Positions 28,407-37,462 of a stretch of 64,000 bases of DNA are shown here, piece after piece. This stretch comes from Novipirellula aureliae (GTDB taxonomy: Bacteria; Planctomycetota; Planctomycetia; Pirellulales; Pirellulaceae), in contig NZ_SJPY01000003.1 in assembly GCF_007860185.1 (NCBI RefSeq), positions 496,001-560,000 of the forward strand, given 5' to 3'. Within the stretch, counting starts at the first letter, position 1; each line of letters begins with the position of its first letter. Under the pieces are notes generated by a model. It saw only the letters and a list, made by a program, of their open reading frames with translations. It did no database searches and was not told the origin of the DNA. Both the position numbers and the translations under genes were made by a program.

Positions 28407-28673
28407 CTATCCATCGCGGTGTAAACGTGCGTGAAGACTTGCAAAACGCAGCAAGCCAACCGCTCCGACGAGCAGCCCTAAGCCGAGAAAAGCCCATCCG
28501 ATGACCTGCAGGATTTCTTCATCGGCAAAGAACTTGATCAACGTCACTCCCGTCCCCGACACCATCAGTCCGGTCCGACCATAAGCGAGCAGCGTTCGCT
28601 CGTTCGCTAAGTCCGTGCGTACAAGATTCAGGTCGGGCTTGGGAGCCGGCTCGTCCGTGATATTCATCTTCAT
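28407..28673 (-). CDS. DUF202 (YidH-type) membrane protein
   Basis: 88 residues. The DUF202 start motif LANERTLLAYGRTGLMVSGTGVTLIK is followed by two or three membrane helices (about 34-52 and 60-82). Function unknown. It is on the same strand as panC, 43 bp downstream of it. Confidence 0.8.
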   Translation of the reverse strand: MKMNITDEPAPKPDLNLVRTDLANERTLLAYGRTGLMVSGTGVTLIKFFADEEILQVIGWAFLGLGLLVGAVGLLRFASLHARLHRDG

Positions 28674-28716
28674 TCAGTGCGGTCAAGATAGGGAACCGAG
28701 GCGAACGCCTAAACGG

Positions 28717-29580
28717 CTAAATTAGAGCAGAGATCAATCGATTATCGATCAAACGAGTTTGGCCGACGAATGCGGCAATCAGGGCGACCGCCGGTCGATT
28801 CAAATCGGTCAGCGGCAAAAGGGTTTCTGCATCGACGACCACCGCATACTCAACCCGATCGACTCCCGGGTGGTCAGCATGCCCATCGAGTTCTTGACGC
28901 ATCGCTTGTTCGAGTTGCTCGGTTTGCCGAGTCCCCGCTGTGGCCATCGCTTGCGCTCGCTGTAACGCTCGCGACAATGCCAATGCCTGGATTCGTTGCG
29001 CCGAATCCAAATAGCGATTGCGGCTGCTTAGAGCTAGGCCGTCCTCTTCGCGCACGGTATCGCAAGCCACGATCTCGATTGCGATGTTCAAATCACGAAC
29101 CATCGCTTCGATAACTTTCAATTGTTGATAATCTTTGCGGCCAAAGAAGGCATGGGTCGCTGGTAGTATTTGAAACAGTTTGCAAACGATCGTCGTCACG
29201 CCGCGGAAATGACTGGGCCGACAAACCCCCTCGAGTGGCGAGCCAACGTCCGGCGCTTCGACAAACGTCGAAAAACCGGGCGGATAGATCGATTCGGATG
29301 ACGGCAAAAAGACCGCATCGGCACCAATCCTTTCCAACAAACTCAAATCCTGCTCAAGCAAACGTGGGTATTTATCGAGATCTTCGCCCGGGCCAAACTG
29401 TGTCGGATTTACGAAGATGGTCGCAATCGAAACATCGCAATGCTGCTTCGCTTGGCGGACCAATTCCAGGTGACCGTCATGCAAAGCGCCCATCGTCGGA
29501 ACCACTCCGACGGTGTGTCCCCGAAAGCGGCGATCGAGCACAAATTCTCGAGCCTGCTCGGGTGTGGTCAGTTGCCTCAT
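28717..29580 (-). CDS. panC: Pantothenate synthetase
   Basis: 287 residues. HIGH-like motif in VPTMGALHDGHLELV, FVNPTQFGPGEDLDKYPR, the pantoate site FGRKDYQQLKVIEAMVRDL and the KMSKS-like ALSSRNRYL are present. It ligates pantoate and beta-alanine with ATP in coenzyme A synthesis. The length is normal. Confidence 0.96.
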   Translation of the reverse strand: MRQLTTPEQAREFVLDRRFRGHTVGVVPTMGALHDGHLELVRQAKQHCDVSIATIFVNPTQFGPGEDLDKYPRLLEQDLSLLERIGADAVFLPSSESIYPPGFSTFVEAPDVGSPLEGVCRPSHFRGVTTIVCKLFQILPATHAFFGRKDYQQLKVIEAMVRDLNIAIEIVACDTVREEDGLALSSRNRYLDSAQRIQALALSRALQRAQAMATAGTRQTEQLEQAMRQELDGHADHPGVDRVEYAVVVDAETLLPLTDLNRPAVALIAAFVGQTRLIDNRLISALI

Positions 29581-29615
29581 AAAGCTACGCCATTCGAATG
29601 GGAAGTCGTCGAAAA

Positions 29616-30032
29616 CTAAAAGGGGGCTGAGGTGGCTTCGTCGAGAACTTGTTCGCTGACGTAGATCGGGAGCGGCGGAGTAAACGTGACAGCGACCGCA
29701 ATCGCATCGCTTGGTCGCGAATCGATCGTCACCAATTCGCCATCCTCTTTACGAAGATTCAGTTGGGCATAGTAGGTATGGTCGCTGAGGTCACTGATGA
29801 CGACACTTTCAATTTTCGCGCCAAGCGATTTGGCAACATTGACGATCAAATCGTGCGTCAGTGGGCGTGGCGGAAGGTACTCTTCCTTCACACGCCGATC
29901 GATATTGGTCGCTTCGAAAATCCCAATCAAGATCGGGAATTCGCGGTCGCCGTTTTCTTCGTGCAAATAGATAACTTGGTTTTCGGTAAGCTCGGAAATA
30001 ATGATTCGAGCAAGCTGCATTTTGACGGGCAT
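29616..30032 (-). CDS. DUF151 bifunctional-nuclease-family protein
   Basis: 138 residues from the ATG that gives MPVKMQLARIIISEL; a longer start at 30074 is possible. Family motifs: VIYLHEENGDREFPILIGIFEA and the C-terminal SRPSDAIAVAVTFTPPLPIYVSEQVL. Members are called bifunctional nucleases from plant work; the bacterial role is unclear. Confidence 0.85.
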   Translation of the reverse strand: MPVKMQLARIIISELTENQVIYLHEENGDREFPILIGIFEATNIDRRVKEEYLPPRPLTHDLIVNVAKSLGAKIESVVISDLSDHTYYAQLNLRKEDGELVTIDSRPSDAIAVAVTFTPPLPIYVSEQVLDEATSAPF

Positions 30033-30252
30033 GTTGGTCACGCTTTGTTGAACAGATCGATTCAAAAATAACACCAGATAACTCTACTATACTACAGCTT
30101 GCCCAGCAGAACACGTAGAGCAAGCAGAACACGTAGAGCACGTAGAGCACGGTTGCGGCCGAAGACTTGCCCCCCCAGACTCCCACTTGGAAACACAGTG
30201 GTGGCAGGCGAGCGTCTGCGAAGCATCCGGTTACAAGGCAGGAGCCATGGAG

Positions 30253-30345
30253 CGAACCGAAACGGGGAACGAACCGAAACGGGGAACGAACCGAAACGGG
30301 GAACGAACCGAAACGGGGAACGAACCGAAACGGGGAACAAACCGG
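30253..30345 (+). repeat. 17-bp tandem repeat
   Basis: Five perfect or near-perfect copies of cgaaccgaaacggggaa at 30253-30337 plus a partial sixth. A shorter cacgtagag repeat lies at about 30109-30152. Both fill the gap between the DUF151 gene and bshB1; no gene is seen there (30075-30363). Confidence 0.85.
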
Positions 30346-30363
30346 GTGCATGCGGGGTAAGCT

Positions 30364-31101
30364 TTAAATCACCCCCAAGAGCGATTCCAGCCCAAGCGGT
30401 TCTTTGGTGGCGAACGGCTCACCATAGGGACGCCCGATCAAACGCCCCCAGTTCGCTGCTTCATCCCGTAGGCGATCGATCATCGTGGGCGGTTCGGAGG
30501 GACGACCAACAATAAATTGGCTCTGATAAGCTTCGATCGCAGCAAGCTTGGTTTCCCAATGTTCACTGATGTCGACAATCCAACTGGGCTGCACCGCCAA
30601 CTTTAAATGGATACAGAAGTAGTAGAAAACTCGCTCCGGATGAAATCGTTCGCCAGGCATATCCGTTTTGCTTAGCTTCGCCCAAAACCGTGCCGCTTCA
30701 ATGAGATCGGTCGCCGCAACATGGTCCGGGTGAGCGTCTTCCCAATAAGGTGCAAAAATCCAGCGAGGCTGCAAAACACGAAAGTAGCTGGCAACCAACT
30801 CACGCGATTCCAAGGTGTGTTGGAGTTTTCGGTTGGGCAATCCCGCGTTGCCACGCCAAGTCAATTGCAATCGCTCGGTCGCCGTAGCTGTCTCGGTTTT
30901 GCGAATCGCCTCAGACCCGTGCGGTGTCGGCTCACCGGTGGTCAAGTCGAGCACTCCGACTCGCATTCCCAGCGACCGCATTTTCGCGATCGTCCCGCCC
31001 ATGCCAAGTTCGGCATCATCGGGATGCGGAGCAACGACCAACAAATCGAGTGGCTCGATGGGAGGCAGTTTCCCAGGATGCTCGGTATGGATTGGAATCA
31101 T
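30364..31101 (-). CDS. bshB1: Bacillithiol-type N-acetylglucosaminyl deacetylase (PIG-L/LmbE fold)
   Basis: 245 residues from the ATG at 31101; the frame extends upstream only through the 41-bp repeat array, so earlier starts are rejected. Zinc motif LVVAPHPDDAELGMGGTI and the second site DAHPDHVAATDL. The stretch GERFHPERVFYYFCIHL and the C-terminal GRLIGRPYGEPFATKEPLGL fit BshB1, which deacetylates GlcNAc-malate. Whether the organism makes bacillithiol depends on bshA and bshC elsewhere. Confidence 0.85.
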   Translation of the reverse strand: MIPIHTEHPGKLPPIEPLDLLVVAPHPDDAELGMGGTIAKMRSLGMRVGVLDLTTGEPTPHGSEAIRKTETATATERLQLTWRGNAGLPNRKLQHTLESRELVASYFRVLQPRWIFAPYWEDAHPDHVAATDLIEAARFWAKLSKTDMPGERFHPERVFYYFCIHLKLAVQPSWIVDISEHWETKLAAIEAYQSQFIVGRPSEPPTMIDRLRDEAANWGRLIGRPYGEPFATKEPLGLESLLGVI

Positions 31102-31138
31102 CGTGGCATAGGCTTCTAGCCTGTCTTTTGCAAGGCAC

Positions 31139-31424
31139 TTCTTGTTCTTTGGACCACAGGCTGGATCCTGTGCCACACTTGTTGTTCTTTGGACCACAGG
31201 CTAGAAGCCTGTGCCACACTTGCTGCTCTTTGGAACACAGGCTAGAAGCCTGTGCCACGCTTGTTGCTCTTTGGAACACAGGCTGGATGCCTGTGCCACA
31301 CTTGTTGTTCTTTGGAACACAGGCTAGAAGCCTGTGCCACGCTTGTTGTTTTTTGGAACACAGGCTGGAAGCCTGTGCCACGCTTGTTGCTCTTTGGAAC
31401 ACAGGCTAGAAGCCTGTGCCACGC
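31139..31424. repeat. Seven-copy 41-bp tandem hairpin array
   Basis: Units start at 31139 (40 bp), 31179, 31220, 31261, 31302, 31343 and 31384. Each contains an inverted repeat cacaggct-aga-agcctgtg and a ttggaacacagg head; copies differ by a few bases (taga/tgga/tgaa-type loops). The units abut with no unique spacers, so it is not a CRISPR array. It lies between the stop of rpmJ and the start of bshB1, both on the minus strand. Confidence 0.92.
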
Positions 31425-31430
31425 GGTGCT

Positions 31431-31583
31431 TTAACGCCTCGCCTTCTTCACCTTGGCACCACCTTGGCGGACTTTGAACTTCGGATTGCTCTTGCAAATC
31501 ACATAAATTCGGCCTCGGCGTTTGACCACTTGGCAATCGGGATGCCGGTACTTTAGGGCACCGATACTGCTGACAACTTTCAT
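31431..31583 (-). CDS. rpmJ: Ribosomal protein bL36, zinc-free type
   Basis: 50 residues: [20 protein letters not shown]..., [19 protein letters not shown] and a basic tail. It matches the C-minus form of bL36 (YkgO-like), which lacks the full CxxC...C...H zinc set. The start is the ATG at 31583 on the minus strand. The frame happens to extend far upstream through the antisense of larC, so an uncritical call would give a 298-residue protein; the bL36 part alone is real. It stands alone, away from a ribosomal operon. Confidence 0.95.
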   Translation of the reverse strand: MKVVSSIGALKYRHPDCQVVKRRGRIYVICKSNPKFKVRQGGAKVKKARR

Positions 31584-31745
31584 CGGATCGATCTCGTCGT
31601 TTGTTTCGTATACGCTTAACGCAGCGAAGCCCACTGGGGCTACTGCAAATGTGTTTCCAATCGGAACGGATCGGCAGTATAGCAATTTGATCAAATCCTT
31701 CAACGGCAAAACGATGCCGACATTTTCTTTCGAAACGAAACAACG

Positions 31746-32978
31746 ATGCCAGAGCCTGCAAAAACGATAGCTTACTTCGATTGCCACAGTGGAATCAGCG
31801 GCGACATGACGCTCGGAGCCTTGATCGACTTGGGCCTGCAAACCGGAAAATTTGACGTTTCTACCATTGAAACGGCGGTTCGTTCGCTGGGACTTGGCAA
31901 GCTGTCTATCCGAGCGGAAAACGTCAAGAAAAACGGTTTTCGAGCGGTTCAGGTGCATATTGACCACCCCCCCGAGCACGCTCATCGACATTTGCATCAC
32001 ATTACCGAAATGATCGATCAAGCCGACCTGATCGACGAGAAAGCGAAAAGATTGGCCCATCGGATCTTTCGTTGCTTGGCGGAAGCGGAGGCAAAAGTTC
32101 ACCATTCGACGATCGAAAAAGTCCATTTCCATGAAGTCGGCGCCATCGATTCGATCGCCGATATCGTCGGAACCGCCATTGCCATGACGGCACTCGGCAT
32201 CGACCGCATCGCGGCCTCCGCAGTCCCGACCGGCAGTGGTGAGATCACGATCGCTCATGGCCGCGTGGCGGTCCCAGCACCGGCAACCACCGAATTGCTG
32301 ATCGGCATCCCGATTGCCGATAGTCAAATTGAAGCGGAATTAACGACTCCGACAGGTGCCGCGATTCTGAAAGCAACGGCGACGGCGTTCGGCACCATGC
32401 CCGCAATGACGTTGTCGGCGGTGGGATACGGATCTGGCACGAAAGACTTGACCGAACAAGCAAACGTGCTTCGCGTGCTATTGGGCGAAGCAACAGATGA
32501 GGTTCGCGCCGAAAGCGAACTTGGCGGCACGGTTGTCTTGCCATCCGACCGCGTCGTCGTGATGGAAACCAACCTTGACGACGCAACCCCCGAGCAACTA
32601 GCCGATTGCACTCGCCGTCTGATGAGCCTTGGAGCGTTCGACGTTTTCCAAACTCCATGCGTCATGAAAAAGGGACGTGCGGCGGTACAACTTACGGCCA
32701 TCACCCCCTTCTCGAGAGTGGAGGTTGTGGAACGCTGCCTCTTTGAGCATAGCACGGCGATTGGAATCCGCCGCTACGCGGTGGACCGCCACAAACTGCC
32801 CCGCCGGAGCGAACGCATTGAAACGGAATTTGGATCGATCCGTTGTAAAATCGTGACACTTCCTGATGGCAGCGAAAGATTGACCGCGGAAGACGACGAC
32901 GTCGTCGAGGCCGCCGAGCGGAACCAAACATGCACACGATTGGTGCGTCAAGCCGTTCAAGATGCTTGGAAGCGATAA
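31746..32978 (+). CDS. larC: Nickel-pincer cofactor biosynthesis protein LarC
   Basis: 410 residues. Start [21 protein letters not shown], the His-rich region [31 protein letters not shown] and the second half with [16 protein letters not shown] and [13 protein letters not shown] match LarC (DUF111). It inserts nickel into the pyridinium dithiocarboxylate cofactor of lactate racemase-type enzymes. In many species larC is made by ribosomal frameshifting between two parts; here it is one continuous frame. larB, larE and larA are not in the window. Confidence 0.92.
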   Translation: MPEPAKTIAYFDCHSGISGDMTLGALIDLGLQTGKFDVSTIETAVRSLGLGKLSIRAENVKKNGFRAVQVHIDHPPEHAHRHLHHITEMIDQADLIDEKAKRLAHRIFRCLAEAEAKVHHSTIEKVHFHEVGAIDSIADIVGTAIAMTALGIDRIAASAVPTGSGEITIAHGRVAVPAPATTELLIGIPIADSQIEAELTTPTGAAILKATATAFGTMPAMTLSAVGYGSGTKDLTEQANVLRVLLGEATDEVRAESELGGTVVLPSDRVVVMETNLDDATPEQLADCTRRLMSLGAFDVFQTPCVMKKGRAAVQLTAITPFSRVEVVERCLFEHSTAIGIRRYAVDRHKLPRRSERIETEFGSIRCKIVTLPDGSERLTAEDDDVVEAAERNQTCTRLVRQAVQDAWKR

Positions 32979-33130
32979 GCAAGGAACTGCCAATCTTGGG
33001 TTTGCGGGGAATTAACCCTCGATAAAACGCGTTAAGCCTGCCTATAATCTTATTAGTAGCGGTGCCTGCCACGGATGCTTGTCTCTACGGGCGCGTCAGC
33101 TTCTTTTCCCTTCGCCGTAACGAGTTTTCG

Positions 33131-34966
33131 ATGTCTGAAATCAATGAGCCGCAATGGAGCGATTTTGTCGAGTCGAAATCGAAGCGGCCGAACTCCGAAC
33201 GATCGAACGAAAACAAAGTTGCATCAGAGAGCAGTACAGACAAGAAGATGCCGGTGGCTGTAAAGGTCCCCGCCCCTAAAGAATTGGCCGCCCAAAAGAC
33301 GAGCCCGTCCAAAACTCGCATTACCGCTGGAGTGACGACACCCCCGAAAGTCGCCCCATCGCCACCGCCAGCGGTACCAAAACCGAGAACACTTGGGCCA
33401 ATCGCCTCCAGCCCTATCCCCCCGGACCGTCTAGCGGCAATCCCCATCGATGGGGCATTCGATCGTGAGGAACCGGATCAGAATGGACCAAGAAATCGTT
33501 TCCTCTACTTTCGCCTCATGCCAGCCTGGTTGGTCAGCACGTTTGTGCATGTTGTCATCTTGCTAGTCTTGGCACTCATCACCATTCCATCTGAAGTCAA
33601 AACGGTGAATGTGCTATCCGCGATCGGGGCAGGCGAAGACACCCCTGAAATGGAAGAATTCCAAATCGAAGAGATCGATTCGGGCGATGTGGACGAGATA
33701 GAGAGCCTCGCCGATCAAATGGTCGATACGGAACAGGAAATAGAGATGCCCGAACCGACAGCGATGGAGGCACTCGAAGTTGCGCCGGTACCGATTCCGA
33801 TGGGCGACTTGGCATCGGAGATGGCCCCCGTCGCATCTTCATTGAAAACATTGGCGAGCGGCACGTCTTCTCCAATGGGGGGACGCAGCGGCGACACCCG
33901 GGAAAAGCTGCTGAAAAAATATGGCGGCAATGCAGCGAGTGAATCGGCAGTCGGCGATGCCTTGAAATGGCTTAGTTTGCATCAAATGGCAAACGGAGCT
34001 TGGACCTTTCAGCATCATTTGGTTTGCCGCAATCGATGTGGGGACCCCGGTGAGGCGAAACGGGCTGGCGCGATCAATGCCGCAACGGCGCTGGGCCTGC
34101 TACCTTTCCTAGGAGCAGGTCAAACACACATGGAAGGCGAGTACAAAGAACGCGTTCGCAACGCATTGCTGTTCTTGGCTCAAAACGGGAAAGCAGGAAA
34201 GATACAAGGCATGCCTGTCTTGGACTTAACCGAAGGCCCCGGAAATTTTTACTCGCATGGCCTCGCTTCGATCGCCCTTTGCGAAGCGTATGCAATGACG
34301 AAGGACCCCGCTCTGATGCTTCCCGCTCAAGCCTCGCTCAACTTCATCGTTTACGCCCAAGCAAGCGATGGAGGTTGGCGATATTTCCCCAAGATGGCTG
34401 GCGACACCTCGGTGACCGGATGGCAAATAATGGCTCTCAAAAGCGGGCACATGGGCTACTTGCAGGTCCCTCCGGCAACCATTCAAGGCTCGATTGAATT
34501 TCTCGATAAGGTCCAGGGAAGCAACGGTGCCACCTATGGCTACATGGACCGAAGAGTCACCGAAGCCCACTTGCCTTGCACGCCGATCGGATTGCTTTGC
34601 CGCATGTACACCGGATGGGACAAAAACCACCCGGGGATCGTCGAGGGAGTCAAGCGACTTGGCAACGTTGGCGTCCAAAAGAATGACATTTACTACGACT
34701 ACTACGCTGCCCAGGTGCTTCGCCATCACGGCGGTGCGGTCTGGGACAAGTTCAATGTTGAGCTTCGCGATTGGCTGGTTGAGACGCAATCCCAAAAGGA
34801 TGGGGAAAAAGGAAGTTGGTATTTCCCCAACAGCCGCTCTCATCGCGGACCGCTTGAAGGAGGCCGATTGGCTAGCACCTCGTTTGCCTGCATGATTCTC
34901 GAAGTTTATTACCGGCACATGCCGCTTTATGCCGAGGCCGCTGCTCTCGACGATTTCCCGCTATAG
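33131..34966 (+). CDS. Membrane-anchored prenyltransferase/squalene-cyclase-repeat protein
   Basis: 611 residues from the ATG at 33131. A Pro/Lys-rich cytoplasmic tail (1-130) is followed by one membrane helix (about 137-157, LVSTFVHVVILLVLALITI), an acidic linker, then from about 270 an alpha/alpha-barrel of the terpenoid-cyclase/prenyltransferase-repeat type (ALKWLSLHQMANGAWTF, SHGLASIALCEAYAM, ASLNFIVYAQASDGGWRYF). No DxDD cyclase motif is seen. Related proteins are abundant in planctomycetes; enzymatic activity is unproven. The TonB-like single-TM leader suggests an envelope role. Confidence 0.78.
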   Translation: MSEINEPQWSDFVESKSKRPNSERSNENKVASESSTDKKMPVAVKVPAPKELAAQKTSPSKTRITAGVTTPPKVAPSPPPAVPKPRTLGPIASSPIPPDRLAAIPIDGAFDREEPDQNGPRNRFLYFRLMPAWLVSTFVHVVILLVLALITIPSEVKTVNVLSAIGAGEDTPEMEEFQIEEIDSGDVDEIESLADQMVDTEQEIEMPEPTAMEALEVAPVPIPMGDLASEMAPVASSLKTLASGTSSPMGGRSGDTREKLLKKYGGNAASESAVGDALKWLSLHQMANGAWTFQHHLVCRNRCGDPGEAKRAGAINAATALGLLPFLGAGQTHMEGEYKERVRNALLFLAQNGKAGKIQGMPVLDLTEGPGNFYSHGLASIALCEAYAMTKDPALMLPAQASLNFIVYAQASDGGWRYFPKMAGDTSVTGWQIMALKSGHMGYLQVPPATIQGSIEFLDKVQGSNGATYGYMDRRVTEAHLPCTPIGLLCRMYTGWDKNHPGIVEGVKRLGNVGVQKNDIYYDYYAAQVLRHHGGAVWDKFNVELRDWLVETQSQKDGEKGSWYFPNSRSHRGPLEGGRLASTSFACMILEVYYRHMPLYAEAAALDDFPL

Positions 34967-34998
34967 GTTGTCGCTCTCAAAACGCTTCGCCGCATTAG

Positions 34999-35066
34999 CC
35001 GTGGCCTAGGCTTCCAGCCTGGGACCGGGACCACAACAATCCCCAGGCTGGAAGCCTAGGCTACGG
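34999..35066. terminator. Palindrome between convergent genes
   Basis: 25-nt arms (34999-35023 and 35042-35066; ccgtggcctaggcttccagcctggg with one mismatch) around an 18-nt loop. It lies between the stop of the prenyltransferase-repeat gene and the stop of the AraC gene, overlapping the latter by 6 bp. Confidence 0.6.
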
Positions 35067-35924
35067 TTGGGGCCTGCTACGATACTGCCTCGGCGTGCAA
35101 TTCATCTGTCGGCGGAACTGTCTCGAGAAGTAGTTGCTGTCGTTAAAACCCGTCTGCATCGCAATATCGGTCACGCTTTCTTCGGTCGTTCGCAACAGTT
35201 CACAAGCTTGATCAATCCTGAGCCGAATCAAATGCGAAATCGGCGAGCACCCCATCACCGATTCGAATGCTCTTAAAAAACTTCTGCGTGACATTCCTGA
35301 GACCCGAACCAGGTAATCCAACTGGATCGGCTGGGTAAAATTTTTCTCGAGGTAAGAGATCGTCTCGGCGATATCCAATAGCGAGCTGGTTGCCGCGTTA
35401 CCTTGACGTCCATAGCATCGCGAAAGACAACCAACCAAACTCATGAACGCTGCCATCGCGAGAAAGCGAAACCCCGGAGACCGCGATTCGAGTTCGGCAT
35501 CCAGGTCATCAACGAATCGAATCGCCTGCTCCATCTCCACTGCACTCAATTGCAACCGGCTATCGAACTTATGCCGCTTTCGCCAGGCGGGCTCGAGATG
35601 GAATAACGCATGGTAGCCCGGCAATGTATGCAAATCGTGCAACCGCAGGGACAACGAATCAGGATCAAACATCACGTTGATCAAACTCAGGTCATCCAAG
35701 TTGAGATAATCATGAGGCCGACCACTGCCGATCACGAAGACGTCGCCGACGGCAAGCGGCCAAGAATCCTCGCCCGTCACATGCTGCCCCGCACCTCCGG
35801 TCACCAATACGATTTCTGAAAACTCGTGAGCATGCAGCCCGAAGGGACGCTGCGGATCACGTCGCGTGACACAGATGGGAAATCCGTCACGATGAAACCA
35901 GTCCTCTTTCTTTAGTATCCGCAT
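35061..35924 (-). CDS. AraC-family regulator of the rhamnose locus
   Basis: 287 residues. N-terminal cupin ligand domain (about 20-100; FGLHAHEFSEIVLVTGGAGQH, VGDVFVIGSGRPHDY) and C-terminal double HTH (about 185-285; YLVRVSGMSRRSFLRAF, VTDIAMQTGFNDSNYFSRQFRRQMNCTPRQYR). It resembles RhaS/RhaR. It is divergent from rhaA with 225 bp between the starts, so it probably controls that operon in response to a sugar. Confidence 0.85.
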   Translation of the reverse strand: MRILKKEDWFHRDGFPICVTRRDPQRPFGLHAHEFSEIVLVTGGAGQHVTGEDSWPLAVGDVFVIGSGRPHDYLNLDDLSLINVMFDPDSLSLRLHDLHTLPGYHALFHLEPAWRKRHKFDSRLQLSAVEMEQAIRFVDDLDAELESRSPGFRFLAMAAFMSLVGCLSRCYGRQGNAATSSLLDIAETISYLEKNFTQPIQLDYLVRVSGMSRRSFLRAFESVMGCSPISHLIRLRIDQACELLRTTEESVTDIAMQTGFNDSNYFSRQFRRQMNCTPRQYRSRPQP

Positions 35925-36026
35925 GAAGTTTGCGACTTTCTTCCCGAGGTAATAGGACGGAAACCCCCGTTATCATCGGCGGAGGGAAGCCTCGCTTGAA
36001 TAAGCTTTTCCTTGCCAGATGGCACT

Positions 36027-36049
36027 ATCGTGCTATTGCTAGGCACGAT
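36027..36049. promoter_or_regulatory. Possible operator upstream of rhaA
   Basis: A perfect 7-bp inverted repeat atcgtgc/gcacgat with 9-nt spacer lies in the AraC-rhaA intergenic region, about 100 bp before the rhaA start. It could bind a dimeric regulator; AraC proteins more often use direct repeats, so this is tentative. Confidence 0.3.
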
Positions 36050-36149
36050 TGTCAAGGTTTTGGCAATAAAAACGTTTAGAATCTGCCGAACCGTTCAGCT
36101 ACCTCCCATGCGGCGAGGGATGCTTCACGAACCTTTTAGGAGTTTTTCA

Positions 36150-37412
36150 ATGGCCCATTCAATGAACGTCCAAAGCAGTTACCAATTAGCTCGCGAGCGA
36201 TACGCGGCGGTCGGAGTCGACGTCGATCATGCGATCGAGCGACTGAAGAAGATTGCGATTTCACTGCATTGCTGGCAGGGCGACGATGTCGGTGGTTTCG
36301 AAGGCGGCGATGGCGAACTTGGCAGCGGCTTGGCAGTCACCGGCAATTACCCTGGTCGCGCCCGTAGCCCCGAGGAGTTGCGCAGCGACTTGGAGATGGC
36401 CTATTCGCTAATCCCTGGAGATCATCGGCTAAACCTGCATGCCTGCTATGGCGAATTCGATGGCCCGGTCGATCGCAATGAGATAGGTGTCGAGCATTTT
36501 CAAGGTTGGATCGATTGGGGCAAAAGCCAAGCGGTTTCACTCGACTTCAACCCAACCTTCTTCTCGCATCCCAAAGCCGACGATGGATTCACTTTATCAG
36601 CGGCCGACGCTGGGATTCGCCAATTTTGGATCGAGCATGGGATTGCTTCTCGAAAGATTGCAGCCGCGATGGGCAAGGCACAAGGCAACGCCTGCGTCAA
36701 TAATTTCTGGATCCCCGACGGCTTCAAGGACACACCCGCAAGTCGAAAGAACCCGCGAACCAGGCTCGCGGATTCCCTTGACAAGATTTTTTCTGATTCG
36801 ATGAATCCCGCTGAAACGTTAGAGTCGGTTGAATGCAAACTGTTCGGCATCGGTTCCGAGAGCTATGTGGTCGGATCACATGAGTTCTATATGGGCTACG
36901 CGATTTCACGTCAGAAACTACTGTGCCTTGATGCAGGGCATTTCCATCCAACCGAAGGGATTGCCGACAAGATTTCGTCGGTGCTGATGTATGTTCCGGA
37001 ACTTCTATTGCATGTCAGTCGTGGCGTGCGTTGGGACAGCGACCATGTGGTCACGTATAGCGATGAACTACAAGCGATCATGCAAGAGATCGTGCGAGGC
37101 GATTTTCTCGGCCGCGTCCACATTGGATTGGACTTCTTTGACGCCAGCATCAACCGGGTAGCTGCATGGGTTATCGGGACACGAAATGCCGTTAAGGCGA
37201 TGCTAGCGGCTTTACTGGAACCGACCGAGCGATTACAACAGTTTGAACTCGAGGGCAACTACACAGCGCGTTTGGCGATGATGGAAGAGTTAAAGTCAAT
37301 GCCCTTCGGTGCGGTATGGGATCAGTACTGCGAAATGACGGATACTCCGGTCGGCATGGATTGGCTGGCGAAGGTCGAGCAATATGAATTGGACGTACTG
37401 TCGAAGCGATAA
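36150..37412 (+). CDS. rhaA: L-rhamnose isomerase
   Basis: 420 residues from the ATG at 36150, with aggag 7 nt upstream; longer in-frame starts lack such a site. Motifs of Rha[38 protein letters not shown], the metal-site region [25 protein letters not shown] and [17 protein letters not shown]. It converts L-rhamnose to L-rhamnulose with Mn/Zn. First gene of the operon rhaA-permease-small protein-aldolase; rhamnulokinase (rhaB) is not present here. Confidence 0.95.
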   Translation: MAHSMNVQSSYQLARERYAAVGVDVDHAIERLKKIAISLHCWQGDDVGGFEGGDGELGSGLAVTGNYPGRARSPEELRSDLEMAYSLIPGDHRLNLHACYGEFDGPVDRNEIGVEHFQGWIDWGKSQAVSLDFNPTFFSHPKADDGFTLSAADAGIRQFWIEHGIASRKIAAAMGKAQGNACVNNFWIPDGFKDTPASRKNPRTRLADSLDKIFSDSMNPAETLESVECKLFGIGSESYVVGSHEFYMGYAISRQKLLCLDAGHFHPTEGIADKISSVLMYVPELLLHVSRGVRWDSDHVVTYSDELQAIMQEIVRGDFLGRVHIGLDFFDASINRVAAWVIGTRNAVKAMLAALLEPTERLQQFELEGNYTARLAMMEELKSMPFGAVWDQYCEMTDTPVGMDWLAKVEQYELDVLSKR

Positions 37413-37462
37413 ACCGCGGCAATGCTTTTTCTTTTTACTGAACGAATCAATGGAACGAACGA

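Noticed and set aside
30099-30515. 138-residue repeat protein
   Set aside because: It is a read-through of the 17-bp tandem repeat and the antisense of bshB1.
31139-31424. CRISPR-like periodic array
   Set aside because: Units of 41 bp abut directly; the whole unit repeats and there are no unique spacers. No cas genes.
31431-32327. 298-residue minus-strand protein
   Set aside because: Only its last 50 codons are bL36; the rest is antisense to larC, which has strong family motifs.
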